Source: Lactobacillus kefiranofaciens (GTDB lineage Bacteria; Bacillota; Bacilli; Lactobacillales; Lactobacillaceae). Taken from it: a DNA stretch of 55,200 bases. The stretch is from contig NZ_FMXC01000012.1 of NCBI RefSeq assembly GCF_900103655.1, forward strand, positions 1 through 55,200. Direction: 5' to 3'. Positions 1 to 8,484 of this stretch are shown in pieces. A program made the position numbers and the translations under genes. The notes beneath the pieces are model-generated. The model saw nothing but the letters and a program-made list of their open reading frames with translations. It was not told the origin of the DNA and searched no databases. Positions within the stretch are counted from its first letter, which is position 1; the number at the start of each line of letters is the position of its first letter.

Positions 1-198
1 CTGCTATATAAAATGTGGAAAAGCATGGAAGAACATAAAAGAACGGTATTTTCCATGCCTCAAAGGTTTACATTTTTCCCTTTCCATTCTATATTCACCA
101 CCGTCAAACACCGGTATTCCGATATTCCAACTAGGGAGTAATCGCATTGACCAGCTATGATGGCATCGTTATCGGCCATAGCCTGACCGTGGATTTTT
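1..198 (-). ncRNA. Candidate omega (reRNA) guide region downstream of tnpB
   Basis: TnpB proteins are known to work with an RNA made from the element's right end, overlapping and following the tnpB 3' end. This 198-base stretch follows the tnpB stop on the same strand and contains no convincing ORF. I see G-rich and palindromic patches (for example around 100-125) but cannot fold it reliably or place the scaffold/guide boundary. Position alone supports the call. Confidence 0.35.
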
Positions 199-1482
199 TT
201 ATAATGCTTTGTTTAATTCGGGATGACTGATCAACAGCGTAAGGTTTTTCATGGCATTTACGTCACGATCAACCGTTTTGCCGTAATTAGGGCAAGCTGG
301 ATTGTAGCAGATATACTCATTGTGCTTTGTTCCATGCTTCTGATTGCCTTTTAAAGTGATCTTGTCAGCGCCTTTTTTGACCGTGCCACAGACCGCACAT
401 CTTTGCGTTGATGGATAGTGCTGATCAGCTAAAATTAGTTCTTTGCCGTACCAAGCGCATTTATAAGCCAGCAGTTGCCTAAATAGTCCGAACATTGATC
501 TTTGCATGCCCTTCGAAGCTACATGACTCATAAGCATTGCCTTAACGTCTAAGCTTTCAATTACAATCTGGTCATATTCATCAGCCATTTTCGTAGTAAA
601 CTTATGCATCAAGTCACGCTGAATATTAGTGGCACGCTGGTAGCAGGCTTGAAGCTTGGCTTTCGTCTTCAAGTATTTGTTGCTTTGCGTTCCTTTAATT
701 CTGCCGTTGACTGTCCGCTTTTTAGCTAAACGCTTTTGGTAAAACTTAATTTTAAGATAAAGATGCTTTAGCGAATCAGGCAAAATCAAGCACTGACCAT
801 CCTGATAATTGAAGTGGCCGACATTGACATCAATTCCTGCTTCTTTGCCCGTTTTTGCCTTTGATACAGGTGTTTCTAGCTTATACGGCACGCAGGCATA
901 ATATTTATCATTAATTCTAACGATGGATACTACGCCAATTTTGCCTGGCAGCGGCTTTTCTGAAAGCTTGATGCCAGTCCAGTCATCCTTATAAGGCGTT
1001 TCTCTAGGCATTTCAAGCCAAAGTCGCCCGTCTTTGATTTTGGCTCGATCGGTTTTAAAGCCTTGCCGTGGATTTCTCTTGGAACGGAACTTTGGCTTGC
1101 CCCAATCAGGCTGAGCCTGATTAAAGAAGCTTTCCCATGCTTTGCCTAAATCTTGAACCGCCAATTGTAAAGTACGGGCAGAGTAGGCATATTGCCAGTC
1201 GTTTTTTTGCTCGATCATTCTGTCGCGCACTAAGCGCCAGTTAGGACTAGGATTCAGGTGCTGATCCCGATGAATTGCTTTCCATTTTTTAGTCTTTTTA
1301 TCCTGCTTGGGAATAAAAACCGTGGCAACCACTTTATCCAAGATAGTATGAGCCATATATAGGTCTTGCCATAGAGCCAGTGCTTGATTCCAACAATATC
1401 TGCGATAGTCGCACCAATCGTCTAAGACCTGCTTCATGGTCTGATTAGGGTATAGCTGGTAGATTCGTGTCTTCACAATCAT
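199..1482 (-). CDS. tnpB: IS607-type TnpB RNA-guided nuclease
   Basis: 427-residue transposon-encoded TnpB of the Cas12 ancestor family. These are RNA-guided DNA endonucleases that cut sites next to a TAM and favour retention of the element. The RuvC residues appear intact: Asp in AGIDVN, Glu in IVIESLD and Asp in DRDVNAMKN. The C-terminal zinc finger is complete (RCAVCG and CYNPACPNYG). The ATG overlaps the tnpA stop as ATGA, implying coupled translation. Length and motifs match an active protein. The specificity depends on a guide RNA I cannot delimit. Confidence 0.92.
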   Translation of the reverse strand: MIVKTRIYQLYPNQTMKQVLDDWCDYRRYCWNQALALWQDLYMAHTILDKVVATVFIPKQDKKTKKWKAIHRDQHLNPSPNWRLVRDRMIEQKNDWQYAYSARTLQLAVQDLGKAWESFFNQAQPDWGKPKFRSKRNPRQGFKTDRAKIKDGRLWLEMPRETPYKDDWTGIKLSEKPLPGKIGVVSIVRINDKYYACVPYKLETPVSKAKTGKEAGIDVNVGHFNYQDGQCLILPDSLKHLYLKIKFYQKRLAKKRTVNGRIKGTQSNKYLKTKAKLQACYQRATNIQRDLMHKFTTKMADEYDQIVIESLDVKAMLMSHVASKGMQRSMFGLFRQLLAYKCAWYGKELILADQHYPSTQRCAVCGTVKKGADKITLKGNQKHGTKHNEYICYNPACPNYGKTVDRDVNAMKNLTLLISHPELNKAL

Positions 1483-2093
1483 TTTTGGCTCAGCTCCTTA
1501 TCCTCGCTAATCTTATGCTTATATTTACGCAAACCATAAAGTCGGCACGAGAATACATGCAAAATGCTTAGAACATCCTGCACTAATTCATCATTAGGCG
1601 AGGTTTCTTGGTTGTTCAGCACTACTATTTCAGTGCCATTTTGATTGCACAGCTTCTCAAACCAGTCATAGCCGAAGCGAATAAAACGGTCTTGATAGGT
1701 AATGTAGATTGTCTTAATCTTGCCTTGCATTACCTCATCAAGAAGTCTATTCCATTTCTTGCGCTTGTAGTTAAGCCCACTGCCAATATCGGTAATCATT
1801 TCATCAAGAATAATGCCTTTTGCATTCGCATATTGGCGGATAAAGTCTTCTTGATCCTTAAGATCACCCTTCTGATTAGCAGTAGAAACTCTTGCATATC
1901 CGACTATCTTGCGCTTGTCTTCTTCTGAGCTAGACTGGCCATTAACGTATCTTAAATAATCCTGCTCGGTATAATAGCGCTTGTTTGTAGGCGTGCGGTG
2001 CGCTGGAAATATTCCCTTGCGATCCCATTCCTGCAAAGTACGTACTGTAATTCCTAAACGGTCAGCCATCTCTCTAGGTTTAAGCATAGCCAT
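1479..2093 (-). CDS. tnpA: IS607-family serine recombinase (transposase TnpA)
   Basis: 204-residue recombinase that moves the element through a covalent serine-DNA intermediate. The N-terminus (about 1-55) is a MerR-like helix-turn-helix (MADRLGITVRTLQEW...NKRYY). The catalytic resolvase domain follows, with the nucleophile in GYARVST and arginine-containing QDRFIRFG. I start it at the ATG at 2093 (MAMLKP) because GGAGGTGAAG lies at the right distance; an in-frame ATG five codons upstream would lie inside that site. It overlaps tnpB by four bases. Length is typical and no lesion is visible. Confidence 0.9.
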   Translation of the reverse strand: MAMLKPREMADRLGITVRTLQEWDRKGIFPAHRTPTNKRYYTEQDYLRYVNGQSSSEEDKRKIVGYARVSTANQKGDLKDQEDFIRQYANAKGIILDEMITDIGSGLNYKRKKWNRLLDEVMQGKIKTIYITYQDRFIRFGYDWFEKLCNQNGTEIVVLNNQETSPNDELVQDVLSILHVFSCRLYGLRKYKHKISEDKELSQK

Positions 2094-2126
2094 AATCTTC
2101 ACCTCCACATATTGCCTTTGAGAAAG

Positions 2127-2135
2127 ATTATAGCA
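2127..2135 (-). promoter_or_regulatory. Extended -10 promoter for tnpA/tnpB
   Basis: On the minus strand TGCTATAAT is an extended -10 element (TG-N-TATAAT) 34 bases upstream of the tnpA start. No good -35 lies 17 bases further upstream, which is common for extended -10 promoters. Confidence 0.5.
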
Positions 2136-2253
2136 TATGCTTCTATCTTATTCTACTTATTTCTGCTTTTCATTATATAATAGTTAATCATTCCTTTCTC
2201 CTATTCATCTTTACAGCAAAAAATGTCATCACCTATCTGATTTGCCAGATTGA

Positions 2254-2691
2254 GCAACGATTGCCGTTCCTAGTGACTCTACCAACGAATCACGTGCTCT
2301 ATTCGTGCTAAAAAATGCAGGATTGATTAAATTGCGTCCACATAAGATTCTAGTCTCAATTGCTGATATAACTAGTAACCCTCACCATTTTAAGATTAAA
2401 GAAATCGCATCCGAACACATTAGTAGAATGATTGAAGATGTCGACGCAGCTGTGGTCAATAATGATTTTGCCGGACCTGCTGGTTTAGGTAAAAAACAAA
2501 CAATTTTTGTCGAACCGTTAAATAAGGATTCCAAGCAATGGATTAATATCATCTGTGCTCGCTCCACAGAAAAGAACCAGCGAATCTATCACGAAATAGT
2601 TAAAGCATATCAAAGCAAGAAAACTAAACAACTATATCGCAAGTTTTATGGTGATAAACAAATTGCAGCTTGGGATGTCAAATTGAAGTAA
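2254..2691 (+). pseudogene. metQ/NlpA-like methionine-transporter lipoprotein, 5'-truncated remnant
   Basis: About 145 codons matching the C-terminal half of MetQ/NlpA substrate-binding lipoproteins of methionine ABC importers. Typical pieces are IAVPSDSTNESRAL, DAAVVNNDFAGPAGL and YQSKKTKQLY. Reading upstream in frame hits TGA at 2251-2253. No start, signal peptide or lipobox remains, and the transporter ATPase and permease genes are absent. The break lies at the boundary with the IS607-type element, so the element or a rearrangement with it probably removed the 5' half. A GTG at 2305 could in principle start a 128-residue peptide, but it would lack the secretion signal. Confidence 0.8.
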
Positions 2692-2718
2692 ATTAAGAAA
2701 GCGTGACTTTTCATCAAG

Positions 2719-3087
2719 TTATGTTTTCTTTTTCTTAGGATAATAAATTAATGATTTAACTTTTCGGTCAAATTCCTTATGACTAATCGGCTTGATCAAC
2801 TTATCATCAACGTTAAACAATTTTAGTTGCCCCTTAACGTGAATTGGCTCAATAACATTTTCTAAATTAATGTACCAATAATAGCATTGATCAAAATCAC
2901 TCCAAATAATGTGATCTAAATTCATTACACACAAGGCATATCCTGGCGCTGCTCCAGCCACCTTTTTTGTTGTCGAGCACATCAGTATTGGACCACGATA
3001 ATTCGTCTTCCAACTGCGATATTCTACTTTTTTGCGACCACTAATCATACTCATCACGTAGTCACCACGAACGGATAATGCTTTCAT
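2719..3087 (-). CDS. ASCH-domain protein
   Basis: 122-residue single-domain ASCH (activating signal cointegrator 1 homology) protein. The diagnostic N-terminus MKALSVRGDYVMSMISGRK and the EYRSWKTNYRG motif are clear. ASCH domains are beta-barrels related to PUA and are thought to bind RNA or modified nucleosides; some bacterial members hydrolyse acetylated cytidine. Which activity applies here is unknown. The start is supported by GGGAGA upstream. The C-terminus is lysine-rich. It is monocistronic and convergent with the metQ remnant. Confidence 0.8.
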   Translation of the reverse strand: MKALSVRGDYVMSMISGRKKVEYRSWKTNYRGPILMCSTTKKVAGAAPGYALCVMNLDHIIWSDFDQCYYWYINLENVIEPIHVKGQLKLFNVDDKLIKPISHKEFDRKVKSLIYYPKKKKT

Positions 3088-3148
3088 TTGGGTATCTCCC
3101 TTTCATTTATGTATAACTTTAATTTTACTTCAAAAAAGACAATAATTA

Positions 3149-3191
3149 TTGCCAAAATTTGCTATTTAGTTTACATTGAAAGCGATTACTA
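3149..3191 (+). promoter_or_regulatory. Promoter with overlapping cre-like site upstream of the panE remnant
   Basis: -35 TTGCCA (3149-3154), a 17-base spacer and -10 TACATT (3172-3177). A cre-like sequence, TTGAAAGCGATTACTA (3176-3191), overlaps the -10 and the expected start point. It fits the CcpA consensus WTGNNARCGNWWWCAW at all but one position, so glucose repression of the downstream gene is the inference. Confidence 0.55.
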
Positions 3192-3213
3192 ATAACACAA
3201 GGAGGATTTTTCG

Positions 3214-4154
3214 ATGAGAATTGCAATTGCAGGAGCTGGCGCAATGGGCTCGAAGTTTGGCTGGCATTTAAAGAGAGCTAATAATAATGTTACTCTAATT
3301 GATAGCTGGGATAAAAATATCGCAGCCGTGCGTAAAAATGGCGTAATTGCTAAAGTGAAAGATCAAGAAATTACTGAAAAAATGCCAATTTATAATCCTG
3401 AAGAAATTGATGAGCAACGTGAGAATGTTGATCTGTTGATTGTTTTTACCAAATCAATGCAGCTTGAAGGGATGCTAAATAATCTAAAACCAATCATTTC
3501 TAAGAATACCTATGTTTTATGTCTGCTCATGGCCTAGGCCACGAAGAAGTACTAAGCAGATTCGTTCAACGTGATCACATTATCATGGGTGTAACCATGT
3601 GAGCGTCAATGATAACAGCACCTGGTCATATCACTTTTGCTAATGATAACGGTAATATTGAAATTCAATGCCTTGATCCTGATCCTAAAGGTAAAAATGA
3701 GACTGAAAAGATTGTCAAAATCTTAGATGATGCCGGTTTAAACGCAAGTTATAGCGAAAACGTAATGTATTCTATATGGCGTAAAGCTTGTGTTAACGGT
3801 GTAGTTAATGCCTTATGCGCATTGCTGGGAGCTAGTTGCAAAGAATATGGTCATACCAATGAAGCGGATACTTTAACTAGACATATTGTACAAGAATTCG
3901 CTGATATCGCTCAGTATGAAGGCGTCAATCTAGATCGTGCCGAGGTTATTAGACATGTAGAAAGCCTATTTGATACTCCACATTATCCTTCAATGTATCA
4001 AGATTTAATTCAAAACCATCGACCAACTGAAATCGATTATATTGATGGTGCAGTTTGGCGCAAAGGGTTAAAACACAGTGTAGCTACGCCATATTGCCAG
4101 TTTGTCACTGAACTGATTCATGCTAAGGAAGACATTTTACAAATTAATAGATAG
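3214..4154 (+). pseudogene. panE: 2-dehydropantoate 2-reductase (PanE/ApbA family), frameshifted and nonsense-mutated
   Basis: Ketopantoate reductase family: NADPH-dependent reduction of 2-dehydropantoate or a related 2-oxoacid. The N-terminal Rossmann motif AGAGAMGSKFG is intact, and the C-terminal ApbA domain is clear (SIWRKACVNGVVNALCALLG). Two lesions are visible. A missing base near 3529-3531 turns the expected LLNGLGHEEVL into LLMA-stop at 3535-3537. A second in-frame TGA stands at 3600-3602, where the family usually has Trp (VTM-W). About 313 codons in total, close to full length. Promoter, cre site and GGAGG ribosome site remain, so decay looks recent. Confidence 0.88.
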
Positions 4155-4174
4155 CAAAGACCGATAGAATGAAC

Positions 4175-4214
4175 ATCCTCGACAGTTACAGTGTTACAGT
4201 CGAGGATATTTTTA
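4175..4214 (+). terminator. Rho-independent terminator after panE remnant
   Basis: ATCCTCGAC (4175-4183) pairs perfectly with GTCGAGGAT (4199-4207), followed by ATTTTTAT. It ends the panE remnant transcript just before the CRISPR array. Confidence 0.75.
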
Positions 4215-4219
4215 TGTGA

Positions 4220-4492
4220 ATAGAAACCTCCACATACGTGGAGAACACGAATAAAATCAGTATAGCGCGTAACTTCATTGAGGATCACCTCCACATACGT
4301 GGAGAACACCTAAATGACTGTACTGTGTCTGATCAACTTCAAGGATCACCTCCACATACGTGGAGAACACCTAACTAATGCTGTGCTTTTTCTAAGCTAT
4401 TCAGGATCACCTCCACATACGTGGAGAACACTTTCAAGAACTGAGCCGTATTCCCATGAGGTCAGGATCACCTCCACCTACGTGGAGAATAC
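4220..4492 (-). CRISPR. Orphan CRISPR array, 5 repeats / 4 spacers, type I-E-like repeat
   Basis: Five 29-base repeats start at 4220, 4281, 4342, 4403 and 4464, with a strict 61-base period and four unique 32-base spacers. On the plus strand the repeat begins AGGATCACCTCC and contains the palindrome CTCCACATACGTGGAG. The three middle copies are identical. The copy at 4220 differs at positions 2-6, and the copy at 4464 has CCTACG and GAATAC changes. By analogy with type I-E repeats the transcript would run leftward (GTGTTCTCCACG...), making the 4220 copy the degenerate terminal repeat and 4493-4620 the AT-rich leader side. No cas gene lies within this window. Confidence 0.93.
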
Positions 4493-4620
4493 AGTAAAAA
4501 ATCCTTGTAATCAAGCCATTTCTGAAAAGCTAAACTCTTATTTTTATTCACTTTCTAAACTAGATTATTAACTTAATTTACAATTCCCTACACAGAATAC
4601 TTAAAATCTACTCCAAAACT

Positions 4621-5266
4621 TTATTGATAATCAACAAGATCAGCAAGAGAATATCTAGTAGTAGTAATTTCTGCTTCAGCCTTTGGATCATGCTTACCAA
4701 TAGCAATTGCCATTACTGGAACATATTGTTTAGGATCAAGCCCCATTACAATTGCCGCCTTCTTAGCATCATATCCAGCCATTGCATTAGTTTCATAGCC
4801 ATGCTCACGAGCAACTAGCATAAATTGCATTGCAGCAAGAGAACTATCAACCATTGAATCAACCACTAGCATTTCTTGTGGGGCCTTTTCATATAGCGGC
4901 ATGAAAGTATTAAGTGCTGCTTCCATTGCTTCTTTAGTTACCTTTTTACTTTGATACATACTATGCCATAATTGACTATATTTATTATAAGCTAGAGTAT
5001 TACCAAAAAAACAAGACTACAGCAGAACTTTGATCAATTTGTGGGAAATTAAACTTCATGAAATACTGATGTAGTTTTTCTCTACCCTCTTTAGTATCAA
5101 CAACTATAAATTTCCATGCTTGCAGATTGCATGCTGAAGGTGCCGTAATAGTCTCTTCCAGCATTTCGTTCATTTCATCATGACTAATCTTTACTGATGG
5201 ATCAAACCTACGCACCGAATGTCTTTCAGTTAAAATCTTATGAAAATCATTATTAACAATATTCAT
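4621..5266 (-). pseudogene. Nitroreductase family protein, frameshifted in a 7-base homopolymer
   Basis: Flavin-dependent NAD(P)H oxidoreductase of the nitroreductase family. The N-terminal half has ERHSVRRFDPS and APSACNLQAWKF, the FMN-contacting hallmarks. The C-terminal half has VAREHGYETNAMAGYD. The halves are in different frames. On the coding strand seven T (complement of 5005-5011) give VLFFW-stop; with six T the frame would continue FFGNTLAYNKYSQLWHSMYQ into the second half. The lesion is therefore one extra base in a homopolymer, which is also the commonest kind of sequencing error. GGAGG precedes the ATG at 5266. Confidence 0.85.
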
Positions 5267-5279
5267 TATAAAGCCTCCT

Positions 5280-5295
5280 TAGTTAGCGCTTACAA
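5280..5295 (-). promoter_or_regulatory. cre-like CcpA site upstream of nitroreductase
   Basis: Minus strand TTGTAAGCGCTAACTA matches the cre consensus with one mismatch and lies just upstream of the ribosome site. It is of the same type and quality as the site at 3176-3191. Confidence 0.5.
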
Positions 5296-5542
5296 TATTA
5301 GTATAAAACAAACAAGCAATAAATTATGACTTATTTTTCTTATTTCAAACATTCTTTCCAATATGTCATTTTTTAACGATCAAATAACGCTTTTCGTAAT
5401 CTCTAATACAAATCAGCACATTTGTTCCTTTATTTTATAAAAGAATTATATCAAACAAATGTTTATAGTGGAAGAGTAAAAACAAAAATCCCACAGCATT
5501 TGCCATGAGATTCCATATTTATAATTCTATCTGAACTACATA

Positions 5543-5932
5543 TTATCTATGTAACGTTTCTACCCAAGTATCAATATACAATTTCAAATTCTTTCCTTTA
5601 CGAACAAGATAACTGCGCTCACCACCAGCTAAACCAATAGTAATCCCCTTTCTGTATCTTGAACATAAAACAATATGATTTGAAACGTGTCGTTGAGCTT
5701 TAGCAGTCCAACGATAGGTAGTACCATGCTTAGTAAAATAATTACCAGAAATATGGCGCTTGCTAATGGTTAACCAACAGTTTTTGTTTTTCCAATGACC
5801 GCGGTAACGCTTAGGAACGTTATAAGCTTTTAAGCTGCTTGCCTGAACTTCATTACTGCCATCATTAATAAAAACAATACTACCAGTAGTTAACATTACT
5901 AAAGATAATAAGAATACAACTACTTTTTTCAT
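5543..5932 (-). CDS. Small secreted protein with a YRGxW motif
   Basis: About 129 residues. The N-terminus is a Sec signal peptide (MKKVVVFLLSLVMLTTGS) with probable cleavage after VQA. The mature part is basic and rich in aromatic residues. The segment VPKRYRGHWKNKNCWLTIS resembles IPTQYRGTW in the lipoprotein at 16085, so both may belong to one secreted lactobacillar family. I start at the ATG at 5932, which has AAAAGGTG at good spacing, rather than three codons upstream. It is last in a leftward cluster with the two preceding secreted-protein genes. Function unknown. Confidence 0.7.
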   Translation of the reverse strand: MKKVVVFLLSLVMLTTGSIVFINDGSNEVQASSLKAYNVPKRYRGHWKNKNCWLTISKRHISGNYFTKHGTTYRWTAKAQRHVSNHIVLCSRYRKGITIGLAGGERSYLVRKGKNLKLYIDTWVETLHR

Positions 5933-5961
5933 TAAAAACACCTTTTAACAGCCTATCAAAA

Positions 5962-6561
5962 TTATAAAATTTGAATCTTCCTATTCAAAATACGTCTTTT
6001 ATCATGTAAAGCTTTCTTCAAAAAAGATTTATTTACATTACAATTCAAATAAATGTCAACGCTGGGACCACCAAAAGAGATTACGCCTTTACGATTAGCT
6101 CGTTTGGTGATCCAATGATACTGTACATATGGAGTATTATCACCTAAAGTATCTGTTCTGAATCTATACTTTTGATTAGGTTTCAAATGACTAATATGTA
6201 ATGGCATTCTAGCTACATACAGGTATCCACGTTTAAAAGTCATTTTTTCACCTTGATCAGACGTCAGCGATTCAGTATCATAAACAGCTCTCATGTTTTT
6301 AGTAATGGTATAAACCATTGGGACATATGTAAAATACTTTCCATGGTTAACACGAATCGTTTTATCAACTTGCTTTTCAATCCAAGAACCACCCGAGCCT
6401 AATCCTTCAGCTCTTTTTGGTGTAACATTAAGATATCTTTTAGCAGTGTAGGCCTTTAACGTAATAGTCTTTGCATCTACTTGTCTGCTTCTAGTTCCTA
6501 AACCACAAGCAACTACTAACAACAGTGTAATTATTATTGAAAAAATTTTCTTTTTCTTCAT
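5962..6561 (-). CDS. Secreted lipoprotein-like protein of unknown function
   Basis: 199 residues with a strong N-terminal signal (MKKKKIFSIIITLLLVVACG). LVVAC fits a lipobox, so the product may be a lipoprotein anchored through Cys19. The mature part has no domain I recognise; it is basic, with the motif AYTAKRYLNV near the start and a Lys/Arg-rich end. The start lies nine bases after the stop of the SLAP-protein remnant, suggesting one operon, with 29 bases to the next gene. With the SLAP gene broken, polar effects are possible. Confidence 0.65.
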   Translation of the reverse strand: MKKKKIFSIIITLLLVVACGLGTRSRQVDAKTITLKAYTAKRYLNVTPKRAEGLGSGGSWIEKQVDKTIRVNHGKYFTYVPMVYTITKNMRAVYDTESLTSDQGEKMTFKRGYLYVARMPLHISHLKPNQKYRFRTDTLGDNTPYVQYHWITKRANRKGVISFGGPSVDIYLNCNVNKSFLKKALHDKRRILNRKIQIL

Positions 6562-6570
6562 CAGTTATCA

Positions 6571-7854
6571 CTACTTACTAAGCCATTCATTTACTAAATT
6601 CTTATATTGACTCAAGCTTAATGCACCATTTGGATCATCACTTGAAGCGTTAAATGCATCGACAGAACCATAATCAGAATTACCCGTCATATGAGCCATG
6701 CCCATTACTGTATGAGTTCGATTAAGCAAATTAAGATAATGACCTGAAGTCTTATAGCCATTAGTCCCCATTGCGACATCATTATATACTCCGCCCCAGT
6801 TTGGAACGAATTCATATGCAGCTAAACTTGGATTTTTCTTAACATTCCACTTCCAGTTAGATTTCTCACCTAACCACATATTAACTGGTTCAGCACCAGC
6901 GGCAAGGTTTTCTAAACCCTGCTTGTAATATTGCGGATGAGTCAAGCCACTCTTTTGATAATCAGCATCAATCATTGAAATGGCTACTAATACTGGTGAT
7001 ACCTTTAATGCCGGCACATCATATTGTTTACGAGCGCGGTTGGCTTTTTCCATATTAGTTAAAGCAGCCTTAATATTGGATGCACTAGTGGCGTCCTTTT
7101 TTGCGCCCAAAGATACATCTGCATTAAACCAGCTAGGTGCAGATTGAGAGTCCAATTGTCCGGTTTAAGGTCATAGCCTTCTGAGCTTCAGCTCTTTGTG
7201 CAGCAGTTAAGGTCTGATTATTTGCCAAAAAGTCCATTAAGCTGGCGGCGTTTTTAGTTGCATTGTTAGTTGACGCATGCTTAACAGCTTTTTTAGGTTG
7301 CGTCGCCTTGTTATTTGCAACTTTTTTGGCACTGGATGAAGCAGCATTGTTTGAATCATTGCCTGCTTTGCCATATGGACGATTAGTATCACTAGCTTTA
7401 ATCCAACTCTTTTTGCTTACCTTATACCAACCAGTTCCATGTTTATCAGTCTTCTTTTGATAAACATATATGTACCACCAATCCAACCAGTTACCTTAGA
7501 TTGTTGAGAAGGGCTGACGTGAACTTCGCCTACATTGTCATCATCGTAATCTTCACGAATAGTTACTTTGAACAAGTATGGCGTGGTTGCATTAGCCGCT
7601 CTAATGTAACGATTTTTACTTAAACGATAGTACTTGTGACCTTTAATTCGCTTAGTTGAAGTTATCTTCACATGTTTGCTCTTAGCAATAGACTTACGAG
7701 TTCTATGACCACGATAAGTATAAATATACGCCTTGTTTTTTAAATAAGCCGTTTTTGTAGCTGCTTGAACTGATTCTGAGTTTACGCCACTAGCAGTTAA
7801 GCCTAATGCGAATAAACTACTTGCAGTAAGGGAAATTAAAAGACTTTTTTTCAT
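6571..7854 (-). pseudogene. SLAP-domain surface protein with C-terminal CAP/SCP-like domain, two frameshifts
   Basis: About 428 codons in three frames. Part 1 (7854 to about 7460) has a signal peptide ending VQAATK and an SLAP (S-layer-associated, PF03217-type) domain (YLKNKAYIYTYRG, GHKYYRLSKNRYIRA). Part 2 (to about 7140) starts with a second SLAP-like repeat (GWYKVSKKSWIKASD), then a low-complexity Ala/Lys/Asn linker. Part 3 resembles the CAP/SCP-like region of lactobacillar surface-exclusion-type proteins (GHYLNLLNRTHTVMGMAH). The first shift is in an ATATAT run near 7470, consistent with two extra bases; the second is near 7158-7164, probably one extra A. Start at 7854 after GGAGG. Cell-wall location is inferred. 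Confidence 0.8.
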
Positions 7855-7889
7855 TTTTTCCTCCAAAAAAATAATAATTTACAGATTTT

Positions 7890-7917
7890 ATTTTACTCAT
7901 ATTTTCACAGCTAGCAA
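7890..7917 (-). promoter_or_regulatory. Putative promoter of the SLAP/secreted-protein operon
   Basis: Minus strand -35 TTGCTA (7912-7917), a 16-base spacer and -10 TAAAAT (7890-7895), about 35 bases upstream of the start. No operator is evident. Confidence 0.4.
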
Positions 7918-7993
7918 GACCATTTGTTCAAGATGGATTTTTTTGATACCATTTATTAGAAATCGGCTTTATAGAGAAATAATTGGTAAAGAC

Positions 7994-8440
7994 ATGAAAA
8001 AGAAACAGCAACGTCATCAAAAACATAGAAAATACCTAGCAATGAAGGTAGAACTGGTAAATGGCCAACCAAAATGGTTTAGAATTAGTCCTAAATTTTT
8101 TCAAATTATAATTACGGAACAAAGACTAAGAAAAATACATCCCCGAAAAATGTTGACTAATTGCCTAATCAACATTCCATTGACTACTTACAGTAGACAT
8201 AATCAAGCAGTAATCGGCGTTGGACGGGTCATCAAAATGGAATATCGTGCACATACAGATACTCGTCTCTGCGTGCGCGGGCAATTTACTCCACCTGAGA
8301 AACTAAAAAAAGAGTTTTTCCTTACCTACCATTATTTACGTCATGATTACGGCAAGCTAAGCAAAATTAATATCATGTTTGATTTATATTTTTGGCGTAG
8401 AAAAGTAAAGCAAAATCACTTAACTAATAGTTTCTTTTAA
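7994..8440 (+). CDS. Unknown basic protein; intact paralogue of the gene at 11723
   Basis: 148 residues from the ATG at 7994 (MKKKQQRHQKHRKY). A longer frame opens at 7943, but the paralogue at 11723 has only a short N-terminus before KYL-KVELV, which favours 7994. The protein is very basic with no signal peptide or membrane segment. Well-kept blocks shared with the paralogue are NQAVIGVGRVI, YRAHTDTRLCVRGQF and FDLYFWRRKV. I do not recognise the family. It is monocistronic and ends at a bidirectional terminator. Confidence 0.65.
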   Translation: MKKKQQRHQKHRKYLAMKVELVNGQPKWFRISPKFFQIIITEQRLRKIHPRKMLTNCLINIPLTTYSRHNQAVIGVGRVIKMEYRAHTDTRLCVRGQFTPPEKLKKEFFLTYHYLRHDYGKLSKINIMFDLYFWRRKVKQNHLTNSFF

Positions 8441-8443
8441 AAC

Positions 8444-8482
8444 AAAAACTGACATCAGCCTAAAATGCCAACGTCAGTTTTT
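8444..8482. terminator. Bidirectional intrinsic terminator
   Basis: AAAAACTGAC (8444-8453) pairs with GTCAGTTTTT (8473-8482), giving a U-run in either direction. It separates the unknown protein at 7994 from the leftward gene ending at 8485. Confidence 0.75.
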
Positions 8483-8484
8483 AA

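Larger units (their letters stand above)
1..2253 (-). mobile_element. IS607-family insertion sequence (tnpA + tnpB), right end possibly cut by the window
   Basis: Two leftward genes overlap by ATGA in the order serine recombinase tnpA then tnpB, the standard IS607 arrangement. One side is bounded by a metQ-like gene remnant beginning right after a stop at 2251-2253, so the upstream end lies between about 2136 and 2253. The other end lies beyond tnpB, within 1-198 or outside the window. IS607 elements lack terminal inverted repeats and give no target duplication of fixed length, so exact ends cannot be read here. Confidence 0.7.

Noticed and set aside
4314-4571. 85-codon rightward frame across the CRISPR array
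   Set aside because: Its apparent repeats (HIRGEH, HTWRT) are just translated CRISPR repeats in shifting frames.
4493-4620. cas genes or a second array next to the CRISPR
   Set aside because: Only AT-rich non-coding sequence is present; no Cas motif was found in any coding region of the window.
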